Positions 48,747 through 56,617 of a stretch of DNA of 64,000 nucleotides are shown piece by piece. Under the pieces are notes generated by a model that saw nothing but the letters and a program-made list of their open reading frames with translations, did no database searches and was not told where the DNA came from. This DNA comes from Ensifer aridi (GTDB lineage Bacteria > Pseudomonadota > Alphaproteobacteria > Rhizobiales > Rhizobiaceae), in assembly GCF_002078505.1 (NCBI RefSeq), contig NZ_LUAV01000002.1:643681-707680 (forward strand), read 5' to 3'. How positions within the stretch are numbered: the first letter of the stretch is position 1; each line of letters begins with the position of its first letter. The translations under genes were made by a program, and so were the position numbers.

Positions 48747-49570
48747 CCCACGTTCTCGAAGCCCGCAACCTGGTGCGCGACTACCACATTCCCGGCAACC
48801 TGTTCCGCAAGGCGCGCACCGTTCATGCGCTGAAGGGCGTCAGCTTCACGGTCGACGAGGGCAAGACACTCGCGATCGTCGGCGAGAGCGGCTGCGGCAA
48901 GTCGACGCTCGGGCGTATCATTACGCTCATCGACCCGGCGACCGCGGGAGAGCTGTTGATCGACGGCCGGAAAGTCGACATCGCTCGCGAGGGGCTGACG
49001 CCGGAGATGCGCCGCAAGGTGCAGATCGTCTTCCAGAATCCCTATGGTTCCCTCAATCCGCGCCAGAAGATCGGCGATATCCTCGCCGAGCCGCTCGTCA
49101 TCAACACCAAAATACCGGCGAGCGAGCGTCGCGATCGGGCGATGACGATGCTGAAGAAGGTGGGCCTGGAGGAGAAGCACTACAACCGCTATCCGCACAT
49201 GTTCTCCGGCGGTCAGCGCCAGCGCATCGCCATCGCGCGCGCTTTGATGCTGAACCCGAAGCTCCTGGTGCTGGATGAACCCGTTTCGGCGCTCGATCTT
49301 TCCGTCCAGGCGCAGGTCCTGAACCTGCTCGCCGACCTTCAGGACGAATTCAAGCTTACCTATGTCTTCATCAGTCACGACCTCTCGGTGGTGCGTTACA
49401 TCGCCGATGACGTCATGGTGATGTACTACGGTGAGGCCGTCGAATATGGCAGCCGGGACGAGGTGTTTTCCAATCCGCAGCACAGCTACACCAAGACCTT
49501 GTTCGCTGCTACGCCGCGGGCGGACGTCGCGAGCATCAAGGCCCGGCTTGCCCGGAAGAATGCCGCGTGA
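48743..49570 (+). CDS. dppF: Dipeptide ABC transporter ATP-binding protein
   Basis: 275-aa second ATPase, DppF/OppF subfamily. Walker A GESGCGKST near 50, VQIVFQNPYGSLNPRQKIGD near 93, signature MFSGGQRQRIAIARAL near 152, Walker B LLVLDEPVSALDLSVQAQ near 173. Translationally coupled to dppD. A 9-bp hairpin follows. Confidence 0.94.
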   Translation: MTHVLEARNLVRDYHIPGNLFRKARTVHALKGVSFTVDEGKTLAIVGESGCGKSTLGRIITLIDPATAGELLIDGRKVDIAREGLTPEMRRKVQIVFQNPYGSLNPRQKIGDILAEPLVINTKIPASERRDRAMTMLKKVGLEEKHYNRYPHMFSGGQRQRIAIARALMLNPKLLVLDEPVSALDLSVQAQVLNLLADLQDEFKLTYVFISHDLSVVRYIADDVMVMYYGEAVEYGSRDEVFSNPQHSYTKTLFAATPRADVASIKARLARKNAA

Positions 49571-49585
49571 GCGGCTCAGGCTTCT

Positions 49586-49615
49586 GCTGCCGTCCGGTCT
49601 CCGCCAGACGGCAGC
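49586..49615 (+). terminator. Hairpin after the dpp operon
   Basis: GCTGCCGTC (49586-49594) pairs with GACGGCAGC (49607-49615) around a 12-base loop. No T run follows, so rho-independent termination is uncertain. Confidence 0.4.
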
Positions 49616-49767
49616 GCCGCCCTTCTGCAACCGACATTGACCCTCACCTGCGGCTTATTGGAGTTCTCACCGTAGTCGTGTAGAGCTTCCTCGCCGCCAA
49701 TGAACTTGGCGCAGCCAGTCGCTATGGCCGGCAAATTCTTGTTCGGCTCAACACCAGGATGACGATT

Positions 49768-50112
49768 ATGGAAATCAAGCGCTTTGAAACCGGCCCGCGG
49801 ATGAGCCAGGCCGTGGTCTACAACAACACGGTCTACCTGGCCGGCCAGGTGGGCAATGCCGGCGACGACGTCGTCACCCAGACGAAGCAGGCGCTGGCGG
49901 AGGTCGATCGGCTGCTCGCGCTCGCCGGCACCGACAAGACGCGCATCCTCTCCGCGACGATCTGGCTTGCCGATATGGCGGACTTCGCCAAGATGAACTC
50001 CGTGTGGGACGCCTGGGTGCCCCAAGGGCACACGCCCGCCCGTGCGACCGGCGAAGCAAAGCTCGCAACACCGGAATATCTCGTCGAAGTCATCGTGACG
50101 GCCGCCGTCTAG
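49768..50112 (+). CDS. RidA-family protein (YjgF/YER057c/UK114)
   Basis: 114-aa small enzyme of the RidA superfamily, most members of which hydrolyse reactive enamines/imines made by PLP enzymes. Seen: VVYNNTVYLAGQVGNAGDDVVTQTKQALAEVDRLLALAGTDKTRILSATIWLADM and the C-terminal HTPARATGEAKLATPEYLVEV with the conserved Arg. ATG 49768 (MEIKRFE) has AGGA nine bases upstream; an ATG at 49759 is also open. Not the archetypal RidA by sequence; closer to Rid subfamilies of unproven substrate. Confidence 0.88.
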   Translation: MEIKRFETGPRMSQAVVYNNTVYLAGQVGNAGDDVVTQTKQALAEVDRLLALAGTDKTRILSATIWLADMADFAKMNSVWDAWVPQGHTPARATGEAKLATPEYLVEVIVTAAV

Positions 50113-50264
50113 ATCGCGATGATCGGGCCGAATCGGCCCACCTCCTCATCTCGCTCTGAGCCGTCGCGTTCGAGCCTCTGACGCAAGAAGACCGAGCCTT
50201 CTCGTTCACGCCGCCGGCCGAAAATGCCGGCGGCGTTCTGCTTTCGCCTGAGATCGGTGGTGCA

Positions 50265-50290
50265 GGAACGATTCTCCCCGATAGAGCGTT
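50265..50290 (+). promoter_or_regulatory. EcfG/RpoE2-type general stress promoter
   Basis: GGAAC (50265-50269), 17-base spacer, CGTT (50287-50290): full match to the GSR consensus GGAAC-N16/17-CGTT. The start codon of the 56-aa ORF is 27 bases downstream. Confidence 0.75.
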
Positions 50291-50316
50291 TATCGGTCGC
50301 ACTTGGAGGATGAAAC

Positions 50317-50487
50317 ATGCTCTACTGGCTGCCGCGGCTTTGCGTCTTGGTGCTTGCTGCGGTGGTGGTCGGTCTGGGCCTTTTCCCGCAGACGACGGAA
50401 GGCGTGGCATTCACATTGCTGATGATCCTTGTGGGGTTGGGATTGCTTTCCGTCACGCTCCACATATTCCCGCCCGAGAAACATTGA
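50317..50487 (+). CDS. Small two-pass membrane protein, 56 aa, hypothetical
   Basis: ATG 50317 with TTGGAGGA upstream, TGA at 50485-50487. Two hydrophobic segments (LCVLVLAAVVVGLGLF, about 8-23; VAFTLLMILVGLGLLSVTLHI, about 30-50) are joined by PQTTEG; the end is FPPEKH. Not a family I recognise. The perfect GSR promoter directly upstream and rsiB2/rsiA2 1.5-2.5 kb away suggest an RpoE2-dependent envelope stress protein. Confidence 0.75.
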   Translation: MLYWLPRLCVLVLAAVVVGLGLFPQTTEGVAFTLLMILVGLGLLSVTLHIFPPEKH

Positions 50488-50597
50488 GCAGGGGGCGCGA
50501 CGCGGCCCACCGATGCGCGGCGCGTCCCGCGTCCGTGTCGCGTCCGAGGCGGACGCCATGCGAAATGCGGAAGGGACCACCCGAAAGGTAGGTGCCG

Positions 50598-51722
50598 ATG
50601 GACATAGCGAGGCGAACAACGGTTGACCGCCGACGCAAGCGCGAGGCGGAGAGGGAAATTGCCCTGGCGGAGGCATCGAAACCGCGCAAACGCGCTGGCG
50701 TTGACCCGCTGCTTACCTGGAGCATCGTCGGCCTCTTTGTCTTAGCCTTATCGGCAGCCGTCTACGCAATGGAAGCGATCCTGATGCCGATCGCCTTTGC
50801 GGTCATCATCGGTATCGTTCTCGGCAGGGCAGCCGACGAATTGGAGCGGTTCGGTCTTCCCCCCATATTCGGCGGTCTGTTGCTAGCCTTCTTCTTCGTG
50901 GTAGGTCTTTTGTCCCTGACAAATGCTCTGCTCGGCCCAGTGACGGACGTCGCACGCGAGGCGCCGCGGCTCGCCGAAGGTCTTATGGAGCGGATACTGC
51001 CATATCTGAAGCGTTTTGAATGGCTGGACATAGCGCTTGCTCGCGGCAACGGTGAGGAAGCGCTTGCCGACGCCATCGTCAAGAATGCGGGGCCGCTGCT
51101 TGGGGCGGTAGCGGCAAGCCTCACGCCGGCCCTGGTCCAGACATTGATCTTCCTTGCTGCGCTTGTCCTGTTTCTGCTTGGCCGTGTCCAGTTGCGCAGC
51201 ACTATCATTCTTGCCTTTGCCAGCCGCGACGGTCGCTTGAGCGCGATCCGGATCATGAACGCGCTAGAAGACGCGCTTGCGCGCTATTTCTCGACGGCTA
51301 GCCTCATCTACCTGGCGCTCGGCGCGTTGACCATGGTGATCGCGCTGATCGGAGGGCTGGCGGTGCCGCCGCTTTGGGGCCTCTTCGCTTTTGTTTCGAG
51401 TTTCATTCCCTATCTCGGCGTCACCTTCATGACTCTGTCATTGCTCGTTGCCGGATTGATGACGCACGACGCGCTGCTCTTTGCGCTCGCGCCGGCTGTC
51501 GCTTTCTTCTTCGTTCATCTCGCCATGGAAAACCTGCTGGTGCCGGCGGTCCTTGGCCACCGCTTCGCCATCAATCCATTTCTGGTTTTCGTCGCGATCA
51601 TATTCTGGACGTGGATGTGGGGTGCCGTCGGGGCGATACTCGCTTTTCCCCTTTCGCTGATCGCAATGACCATTTTTGAGCAGGTAGTCGAGGCCCCAGC
51701 GGAACGGCAGTTGCCCGGCTGA
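50598..51722 (+). CDS. AI-2E transporter-family (PerM-like) membrane protein
   Basis: 374-aa permease-like protein. A basic N-terminus (about 1-35, RRTTVDRRRKREAE) precedes about eight membrane segments. The family motif GLAVPPLWGLFAFVSSFIPYLGVTF near 255-280 is clear, followed by a C-terminal segment NPFLVFVAIIFWTWMWGAVGAILAFPLSL. Family members export small molecules or act as Na+/H+ antiporters; a signalling role should not be assumed. ATG 50598 follows AGGTAGG. Confidence 0.88.
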   Translation: MDIARRTTVDRRRKREAEREIALAEASKPRKRAGVDPLLTWSIVGLFVLALSAAVYAMEAILMPIAFAVIIGIVLGRAADELERFGLPPIFGGLLLAFFFVVGLLSLTNALLGPVTDVAREAPRLAEGLMERILPYLKRFEWLDIALARGNGEEALADAIVKNAGPLLGAVAASLTPALVQTLIFLAALVLFLLGRVQLRSTIILAFASRDGRLSAIRIMNALEDALARYFSTASLIYLALGALTMVIALIGGLAVPPLWGLFAFVSSFIPYLGVTFMTLSLLVAGLMTHDALLFALAPAVAFFFVHLAMENLLVPAVLGHRFAINPFLVFVAIIFWTWMWGAVGAILAFPLSLIAMTIFEQVVEAPAERQLPG

Positions 51723-51744
51723 CGCCGGAAAGCGCAAACCATGG

Positions 51745-51848
51745 CTACAGCGCGTGCGTCTTTTCGGACGCACAAAGGACGCTGTAGCACTTTGAATTGC
51801 TGCATGTTTTCGTCCTTAAATCGTTACGATTTAAGGACACATGCAGTA
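51745..51848 (+). repeat. Two-hairpin intergenic repeat (copy C)
   Basis: CTACAGCG..GTGCGTC-TTTTC-GGACGCAC..CGCTGTAG, then CACTTTGAATTGCTGCATGTTTTCG and GTCCTTAAATCG-TTA-CGATTTAAGGAC, ending ACATGCAGTA. It is the best-conserved copy and lies between two convergent genes. Confidence 0.88.
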
Positions 51849-51873
51849 GGGCGCGATAAGGAAGGGGGCCTTA

Positions 51874-52668
51874 TCAGCCCCCCGCGTGCGCCTGTTCGTC
51901 AAAGAAGAGAGCCTGGCTGATCAGCGCTTTCACCGTTTCCGGGTTGAAGGGCTTGGTCACCAGGAAGGCGGGTTCCGGCTTCTTGCCGGTCAGGAGCCGT
52001 TCCGGAAAAGCGGTGATGAAGATGACCGGAACGGCAGCCTGCGTGAGGATGTCGTTGACGGCGTCGATGCCGGAACTGCCGTCGGCAAGTTGGATGTCGG
52101 CGAGAACCATCTTCGGCGACGTTGCGCGGTAGAGATCGAGCGCTTCGGCGCGCGTGCGCGCAATCCCGGTCACCCGGTGCCCGAGGCTCCTCACCATATC
52201 CTCGATGTCCATCGCGATCAGCGGTTCGTCCTCGATGATCAACACGTCGGTTGCCACTTGGCGCGAAATCTCCTCCGAGGCGCTGGCGAGCAGTTTGGAG
52301 AAGGCGCCTTGATCGAGCCCCATGATTTCGGCGGCTTCGCCGGTCGAGAACCCCTCGAGCGCGACGAGCAGAAATGCCTGCCGTCGCGGCGGCGCCATGA
52401 TCGCCAGGTTGGCCGCAGCCCTCTGCTCCCAAGCAAACGGCGATGTGAACTGGGACAAGTCCACCTTCAGCTTACCGAAAAGGGAACAGAAAAGCTTGTA
52501 AAGGGCGATGCGATCGCTGGAGGCGGCCGGAAAGAGCCCGATGTCGTCGATCAGCGCTTCCAGCACCGCCGCGACATAGGCATCGCCGGCCGCCTGCGAG
52601 CCGGTCACGGAGCGGGCATAGCGGCGCAGATAGGGCAGGTGGGGCGCAATCCTCGTGGAAAGTGACAT
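51874..52668 (-). CDS. rsiB2: PhyR-type anti-anti-sigma response regulator
   Basis: 264-aa regulator of the GSR. The N-terminal sigma-like domain (about 1-135, LPYLRRYARSVTGSQAAGDAYVAAVLEAL...) sequesters NepR-type anti-sigma factors when the C-terminal receiver (about 140-258) is phosphorylated. The receiver shows IIEDEPLIAMD, phosphoacceptor Asp191 in VLADIQLADGSSG, the PhyR-type FITAFPERLLTG and Lys239 in VTKPF. S. meliloti has two such proteins; this copy, divergent from a NepR gene and without rpoE2 nearby, fits RsiB2. Confidence 0.92.
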   Translation of the reverse strand: MSLSTRIAPHLPYLRRYARSVTGSQAAGDAYVAAVLEALIDDIGLFPAASSDRIALYKLFCSLFGKLKVDLSQFTSPFAWEQRAAANLAIMAPPRRQAFLLVALEGFSTGEAAEIMGLDQGAFSKLLASASEEISRQVATDVLIIEDEPLIAMDIEDMVRSLGHRVTGIARTRAEALDLYRATSPKMVLADIQLADGSSGIDAVNDILTQAAVPVIFITAFPERLLTGKKPEPAFLVTKPFNPETVKALISQALFFDEQAHAGG

Positions 52669-52850
52669 TTAGGCCTTCCTAAACTATTGTGCGTATCGTC
52701 TCGTGCTGCTGAAGATGCATGCAGCAGGATACGTCAAAGTTTTGAGCACGTCTTTTGGATTATGGAAATCCTCGAGTATCGGATGACGGAAAATGGATTG
52801 AGAGCGGCCGGGAGCGCGGGTGTCGGGTCTCCGCCGCACGGAAGCGGAAA

Positions 52851-53036
52851 ATGAATGAAACCTCCAGTGGACGCAGAGCGCGAGGCGCATCCGCCGGCCG
52901 CGCCGAAAAAACAAATCCCCACACGCAAATTGCTTCGAAATTGAAGGCGCTTTATCAGGCGGTGGAGAGCGAGCCTGTGCCGCAGCATTTTATCGACCTC
53001 CTGCAGCGCCTCGATGAGGCCGAGAAGCGACGATAG
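52851..53036 (+). CDS. rsiA2: NepR-type anti-sigma factor
   Basis: 61-aa protein that binds the EcfG-type sigma factor RpoE2. The C-terminal half carries the NepR helix pair: IASKLKALYQAVESEPVPQHFIDLLQRLDEAEKRR. The N-terminal 25 residues are disordered and basic, as usual. ATG 52851 follows GGAAGCGGAAA; the frame is open further upstream (52755), but conservation begins only after this ATG. Divergent from rsiB2, with a 182-base gap in which I find no GGAAC-type promoter. Confidence 0.9.
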   Translation: MNETSSGRRARGASAGRAEKTNPHTQIASKLKALYQAVESEPVPQHFIDLLQRLDEAEKRR

Positions 53037-53247
53037 CGCGGCTGAAATGCCGCCACTTGGCGCCGATATCCGCTGCCTTTCCTGCAAATGCATGGGCGTA
53101 GATCGTCGGGGGGGTGTGAAGGCAGCACGCACCCCGGACAGGAGCGACAGTGATCGCGAACGCGCCGAGATCAGCTCCCCTCCGGAGTCCGTGACCCGAG
53201 CTACCGTAACCGGGTCGATGCCGCTTCCGCGTTAGCCACGCCCGCAA

Positions 53248-53496
53248 TCAGCACCGGGCGGTGTAGCGGCGGCCGTAGCGGTCGCGGTAGACGCAGTAGC
53301 CAGGCTCGCTCGCACGGCCGATGAGAGCGCCGGCAACGCCGCCGACGGCAGCGCCGACCGCAGCTCCCCTGACGTCGTTCGAAATGGCCCCGCCGATTAT
53401 ACCGCCGGAAGCGGCGCCGATTGCTGCGCCCCTTTCCGTTTGTGTGCAGGCGGCCAGGGGAAGGATCAGGCTTGCGACGAGAAGTATCTTCTTCAT
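53248..53496 (-). CDS. Glycine-zipper lipoprotein, 82 aa
   Basis: Lipoprotein signal with lipobox LAAC (Cys17) after MKKILLVASLILP. A glycine-zipper domain of regular GxxxG steps follows (AAIGAASGGIIGGAISNDVRGAAVGAAVGGVAGALIG, about 24-60), then a short tail with paired Cys (YCVYRDRYGRRYTARC). Proteins of this type insert in or lie under the outer membrane (17-kDa antigen/YMGG-like). ATG 53496 has AGGAA seven bases upstream. Function is unknown; envelope stress is plausible from the neighbourhood. Confidence 0.85.
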   Translation of the reverse strand: MKKILLVASLILPLAACTQTERGAAIGAASGGIIGGAISNDVRGAAVGAAVGGVAGALIGRASEPGYCVYRDRYGRRYTARC

Positions 53497-53910
53497 GATG
53501 CGTTCCTATCCGAACTTGGTTACCGAACTGCTGGAGACGCCGAACAGTGCCGCCCGGCCACCGGGACTTGCGACCGACCGGAATGACGACGATGGGGTGG
53601 AATCGCGGGTAAGCGCAGAGCTCGTGCCTCCGAGACGGGCGTCATCCCGCTGCGTTCCCGCCATTGCCGAGATGATTGTAGCAGGCGCCGCGAAGGTTGG
53701 CATTCCTATCTCCCACGGATGCCGCCGCCGCGGCGCTCGTCATTGTCGCCAAAACGCCCACTGGCGCCTTTTGTTCCGCGCCATAGGACCGTCGCGCGCA
53801 TCGTTCTTGCCTCCCTCCGGTCACCGGTGCTCAACGCTTGATCGCCGGCCTCGTAGCGTGGGTCCACATCATGATCGAAGTCGCCGCCGCTTTCGACCGG
53901 CAGGCGCCAT
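53497..53910. other. Intergenic region without a supportable gene
   Basis: 414 bases. Short open frames exist on both strands (for example 53642-53824 minus), but they lack ribosome-binding sites and recognisable composition. I see no hairpin terminator or repeat of note. Confidence 0.5.
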
Positions 53911-54105
53911 TCAATTTTGCATCTTGCGTTCGGTTTGCTCCAGGCGCTCCAGGAGAGCCTGAAGGCGCATATTGTGTTTTTCCTCGGTATGCCGCTGGAG
54001 GTCCCGCATCGTTCTGCCGATATGCAGGTTCTGGTTCGACCGATCCGCCCTGTGTCGGGGGATATCGTTCACCGTTTTCCATATATGTCGCGACGGAATC
54101 TTCAT
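53911..54105 (-). CDS. Small coiled-coil protein, 64 aa, hypothetical
   Basis: Open from ATG 54105 to TGA 53911. The C-terminal half is a strongly amphipathic helix (RTMRDLQRHTEEKHNMRLQALLERLEQTERKMQN) with heptad-like Leu spacing. A perfect GSR promoter on the minus strand ends 12 bases upstream, so the mRNA would start almost at GGAGGAAATG, giving a near-leaderless message. A later start at Met28 (ATG 54024) is also possible. The overlapping longer frame (53831-54157) has less protein-like composition. Confidence 0.45.
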   Translation of the reverse strand: MKIPSRHIWKTVNDIPRHRADRSNQNLHIGRTMRDLQRHTEEKHNMRLQALLERLEQTERKMQN

Positions 54106-54116
54106 TTCCTCCCGAC

Positions 54117-54141
54117 AACGCCGGGGCCTGTCGAAGGTTCC
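54117..54141 (-). promoter_or_regulatory. EcfG/RpoE2-type general stress promoter (leftward)
   Basis: On the minus strand GGAAC (54141-54137), 16-base spacer, CGTT (54120-54117): full match to the GSR consensus. It points to the 64-aa coiled-coil ORF. Confidence 0.7.
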
Positions 54142-54264
54142 TGTCTGACCTGCTCATGAGCTGCTGTTCCCGCCGATTTCCAGTTTTCTTGGTTAATCAA
54201 TGGTTTCGGAGCTGGCGCAAACATCCCAGAGATGTCCGCCACGATTCGCCAGCGGCCCGGTTCC

Positions 54265-54289
54265 GGAACAAGGCCGACCGCCACGCGTT
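54265..54289 (+). promoter_or_regulatory. EcfG/RpoE2-type general stress promoter (rightward)
   Basis: GGAAC (54265-54269), 16-base spacer, CGTT (54286-54289). Start codon of the DUF1328 gene is 34 bases downstream. It lies back to back with the leftward promoter at 54117-54141. Confidence 0.78.
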
Positions 54290-54322
54290 TCCGATTCGGT
54301 AACTGAGGCAAGGAGATAGCAG

Positions 54323-54487
54323 ATGCTTTACTATGCTCTCGTGTTTCTGGTCATTGCAATCATAGCCGGTATCCTCGGTTTCGGCGGCATCGCCGGTGCG
54401 TCGGCTGGGATTGCGCAGGTCCTGTTCTTCCTGTTTCTCGTCCTTCTGGTGATTTCGCTCGTGGCGGGTCTAATCCGCCGGACCTGA
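54323..54487 (+). CDS. DUF1328 (UPF0391) small membrane protein
   Basis: 54-aa protein, ATG 54323 with AAGGAG upstream, TGA at 54485-54487. Two hydrophobic segments with the family-typical glycine stretch: [21 protein letters not shown], then [10 protein letters not shown] and a second segment [19 protein letters not shown], ending RRT. The UPF0391 family is widespread in proteobacteria, of unknown function and often stress-induced. A perfect RpoE2-type promoter and a strong terminator make it a monocistronic GSR gene. Confidence 0.88.
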   Translation: MLYYALVFLVIAIIAGILGFGGIAGASAGIAQVLFFLFLVLLVISLVAGLIRRT

Positions 54488-54545
54488 GGCCACAGGGCCT
54501 CCCCGGTGGTCTCGCCGAAGTAGGCTTAACGAATTCACGCGGTTG

Positions 54546-54573
54546 AAGGGGTGAGCACGGAGCTCACCCCTTT
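54546..54573 (+). terminator. Terminator after the DUF1328 gene
   Basis: AAGGGGTGAGC (54546-54556) pairs with GCTCACCCCTT (54562-54572) around ACGGA; only a short T tract follows. Confidence 0.7.
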
Positions 54574-54669
54574 CGGTTGGGGCGACATCCTGTTCCCTTG
54601 CTCTGGCGGGTCCGCTTGGCTATTCATGCGGATACCCCCGCCTTTCTATGTTAGGAACAGCCGTATCCC

Positions 54670-55170
54670 ATGAAATCCCTGGAACTTATCGTCGAGCGTA
54701 TCATCCTCTCGAGCCGATGGCTTCTGGTCATCTTCTATCTCGGATTGGTCGCAGCACTTGCGCTTTATGGTGTTTCCTTCCTATTCAAGTTCCTGAAGGT
54801 TGCCGGGCTTGTCTTCGTCTACGACGACGCGGAGATGATCTTGGCGATGCTCGGGCTCATCGATGCGGCACTGGTGGCGAGCCTAATCGTGATGGTGATG
54901 ATCTCCGGCTATGAGAACTTCGTCAGCCGCTTCGATGAAGGTGAGGGCGAGGTTTCTTTCCTCGGCAAGCTCGACGCCGGCAGCCTGAAGATCAAGGTTG
55001 CCTCCTCCATCGTCGCGATCTCGTCGATCCACCTCCTGCAGATCTTCCTGAACGCCCAGCAATACACGGGCGAGAAATTGATGTGGGCGACGATCATGCA
55101 TCTTGCCTTCGTCGTCTCGGCTCTGCTCCTGGGATCGCTCGAGCAGATCATGAGCAAGCTGAAGAAATGA
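54670..55170 (+). CDS. UPF0114/YqhA-family membrane protein
   Basis: 166-aa inner-membrane protein with about four membrane segments (about 17-37, 58-78, 108-125, 135-155). Family-typical SRWLLVIFYLGLVAALALY near the N-terminus, then ISGYENFVSRFD and LKIKVASSIVAISSIHLLQIFLN. Function unknown; the E. coli homologue is YqhA. Start ATG 54670. The next gene begins 37 bases after its stop and may be co-transcribed. Confidence 0.9.
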   Translation: MKSLELIVERIILSSRWLLVIFYLGLVAALALYGVSFLFKFLKVAGLVFVYDDAEMILAMLGLIDAALVASLIVMVMISGYENFVSRFDEGEGEVSFLGKLDAGSLKIKVASSIVAISSIHLLQIFLNAQQYTGEKLMWATIMHLAFVVSALLLGSLEQIMSKLKK

Positions 55171-55207
55171 TCGGCGACCGGTTGATCGAGCAAATGGGGG
55201 ATCGCAT

Positions 55208-56461
55208 ATGAAGACGGACGTAGTGGTTCTCGGCGCCGGCATTGTCGGCATTTCCTCGGCCATCCACCTGGCGCGGCGCGGAAAATCGGTCGTCCTTCTC
55301 GACCGTCGCGGCCCGGGGGAGGAGACATCCTACGGCAATGCCGGCCTCATTCAGCGCGAAGGTGTTTTCCCTTATGGCTTCCCGCATGATTTCGGGGCGC
55401 TTTTTCGCTACGCGCTGAACAATACGATCGACGCCAGCTATCACTTCCGTGCGCTACCGGGACTGGTACCGTTCCTGGTGCGCTACTGGTGGCATTCCGG
55501 ATTCACCCAGCACCAGCGGATCGCGCATCTCTACGCCCCCCTCATCGAGCACTCGATTGCCGAACACAGGGATCTGATCGAGGCTTCGGGCACCGGTGAC
55601 CTCATTCGCAAGGAAGGCTGGATGAAGGTTTTCCGTACGGAGAAGGAGCGCGATGCGGCCTACAAGGATGCCGAACGGCTCTCCGCCGGGTTCGGCGTCA
55701 ACCACCAGAAGCTTTCGACGAGCGAACTCAAGACGATCGAGCCGTCGATCCAAGTGGAGCTCGCCGGCGGTCTGCGCTGGACCGATCCTTGGTCGATCCG
55801 CGACCCGCACAGCCTGAACAAGGCTTATCTCTCCTATTTCCAATCGCTCGGCGGGCGGCTCGTTTCCGGCGATGCGGCCACCCTCGAACACATTCTCGAG
55901 GGGGCCGGCTGGCGCGTGGCGACACCGGAGGGTCCGCTGGAGACCAGGGAGGTCGTCGTCGCCCTCGGCCCCTGGGCCGACACGGTGACGCGCAAGCTCG
56001 GCTATCATTTTCCGCTAGCGGTCAAGCGCGGCTATCACATGCATTATGGCACCAAGGACGGCGCGCAGCTCAACAACTGGGTGCTCGATGCCGAGATGGG
56101 CTATTTCCTGGCGCCGATGCTGCGCGGCATCCGCCTGACGACAGGCGCCGAATTCGCGCTGCGCGACGCGCCGAAAACGCCGGTGCAACTGACCCGGGCG
56201 GAGCGGGTCGCGCGCGAATTCTTCCCGCTTGCCGAGCGGCGAGACGAGGAGCCGTGGATGGGGGCACGCCCCTGCACGCCGGATATGATGCCGATCATCG
56301 GCAAGGCGCCGCGGCACGAGGGCCTTTGGTTCGCCTTCGGCCACGCGCATCACGGCATGACCCTCGGCCCGGTCACCGGCCGCGCGCTCGCGGAGTCGAT
56401 GACCGGCGAGAAGACGGTGATCGACATCGCCCCCTATCGGCCGGAGCGTTTCCTCGCCTGA
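55208..56461 (+). CDS. DadA-like FAD-dependent D-amino-acid dehydrogenase/oxidase
   Basis: 417-aa DAO-family flavoprotein. FAD motif DVVVLGAGIVGISSAIHLARRGKSVVLLDR at 4-33, then GEETSYGNAGLIQREGVFPY as in DadA-type dehydrogenases. RWTDPWSIRDPHSLNKAYLSYF lies mid-chain, and the C-terminal GHAHHGMTLGPVTGRALAESM contacts FAD. It oxidatively deaminates an amino acid; the stereochemistry and substrate cannot be read from sequence. A clear terminator follows. Confidence 0.87.
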   Translation: MKTDVVVLGAGIVGISSAIHLARRGKSVVLLDRRGPGEETSYGNAGLIQREGVFPYGFPHDFGALFRYALNNTIDASYHFRALPGLVPFLVRYWWHSGFTQHQRIAHLYAPLIEHSIAEHRDLIEASGTGDLIRKEGWMKVFRTEKERDAAYKDAERLSAGFGVNHQKLSTSELKTIEPSIQVELAGGLRWTDPWSIRDPHSLNKAYLSYFQSLGGRLVSGDAATLEHILEGAGWRVATPEGPLETREVVVALGPWADTVTRKLGYHFPLAVKRGYHMHYGTKDGAQLNNWVLDAEMGYFLAPMLRGIRLTTGAEFALRDAPKTPVQLTRAERVAREFFPLAERRDEEPWMGARPCTPDMMPIIGKAPRHEGLWFAFGHAHHGMTLGPVTGRALAESMTGEKTVIDIAPYRPERFLA

Positions 56462-56489
56462 GGAGGGCGGGATTCGATCGACGCGGAAC

Positions 56490-56511
56490 GGCGGCGTCGC
56501 CGCCTTTTTTT
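56490..56511 (+). terminator. Terminator after the DadA-like gene
   Basis: GGCGGC-GTC-GCCGCC (56490-56504) followed by seven T. Confidence 0.9.
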
Positions 56512-56522
56512 GTCTCGGGTCG

Positions 56523-56547
56523 GGAACCAAACGGGAGGTCGAGTGTT
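56523..56547 (+). promoter_or_regulatory. Weak EcfG/RpoE2-type promoter candidate
   Basis: GGAAC (56523-56527), 16-base spacer, TGTT (56544-56547) in place of CGTT. It matches the looser GGAAC-N18-TT form. It lies 70 bases before the ATG of the 82-aa gene. Confidence 0.4.
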
Positions 56548-56617
56548 TCTCCCGCGGCTGAAGTCGACTTTCGGCGCGCTCGGGGTTTGCCCAGGCGAGG
56601 GAGGAGTTCCACACACG

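Noticed and set aside
50598..51722. Quorum-sensing (AI-2) exporter
   Set aside because: The AI-2E family name is historical; many members transport other solutes, so no signalling role is claimed.
52669..52850. Expected RpoE2 promoter between rsiB2 and rsiA2
   Set aside because: I searched both strands by eye for GGAAC with CGTT or TT at the right spacing and found none.
53506..53824. Two short minus-strand ORFs (about 60-65 aa)
   Set aside because: No Shine-Dalgarno, no conserved-looking segments, Ser/Ala/Gly-rich composition.
53831..54157. 108-codon minus-strand frame overlapping the 64-aa coiled-coil ORF
   Set aside because: Gly/Pro/Ser-rich without ribosome site; the other frame gives a convincing amphipathic helix.
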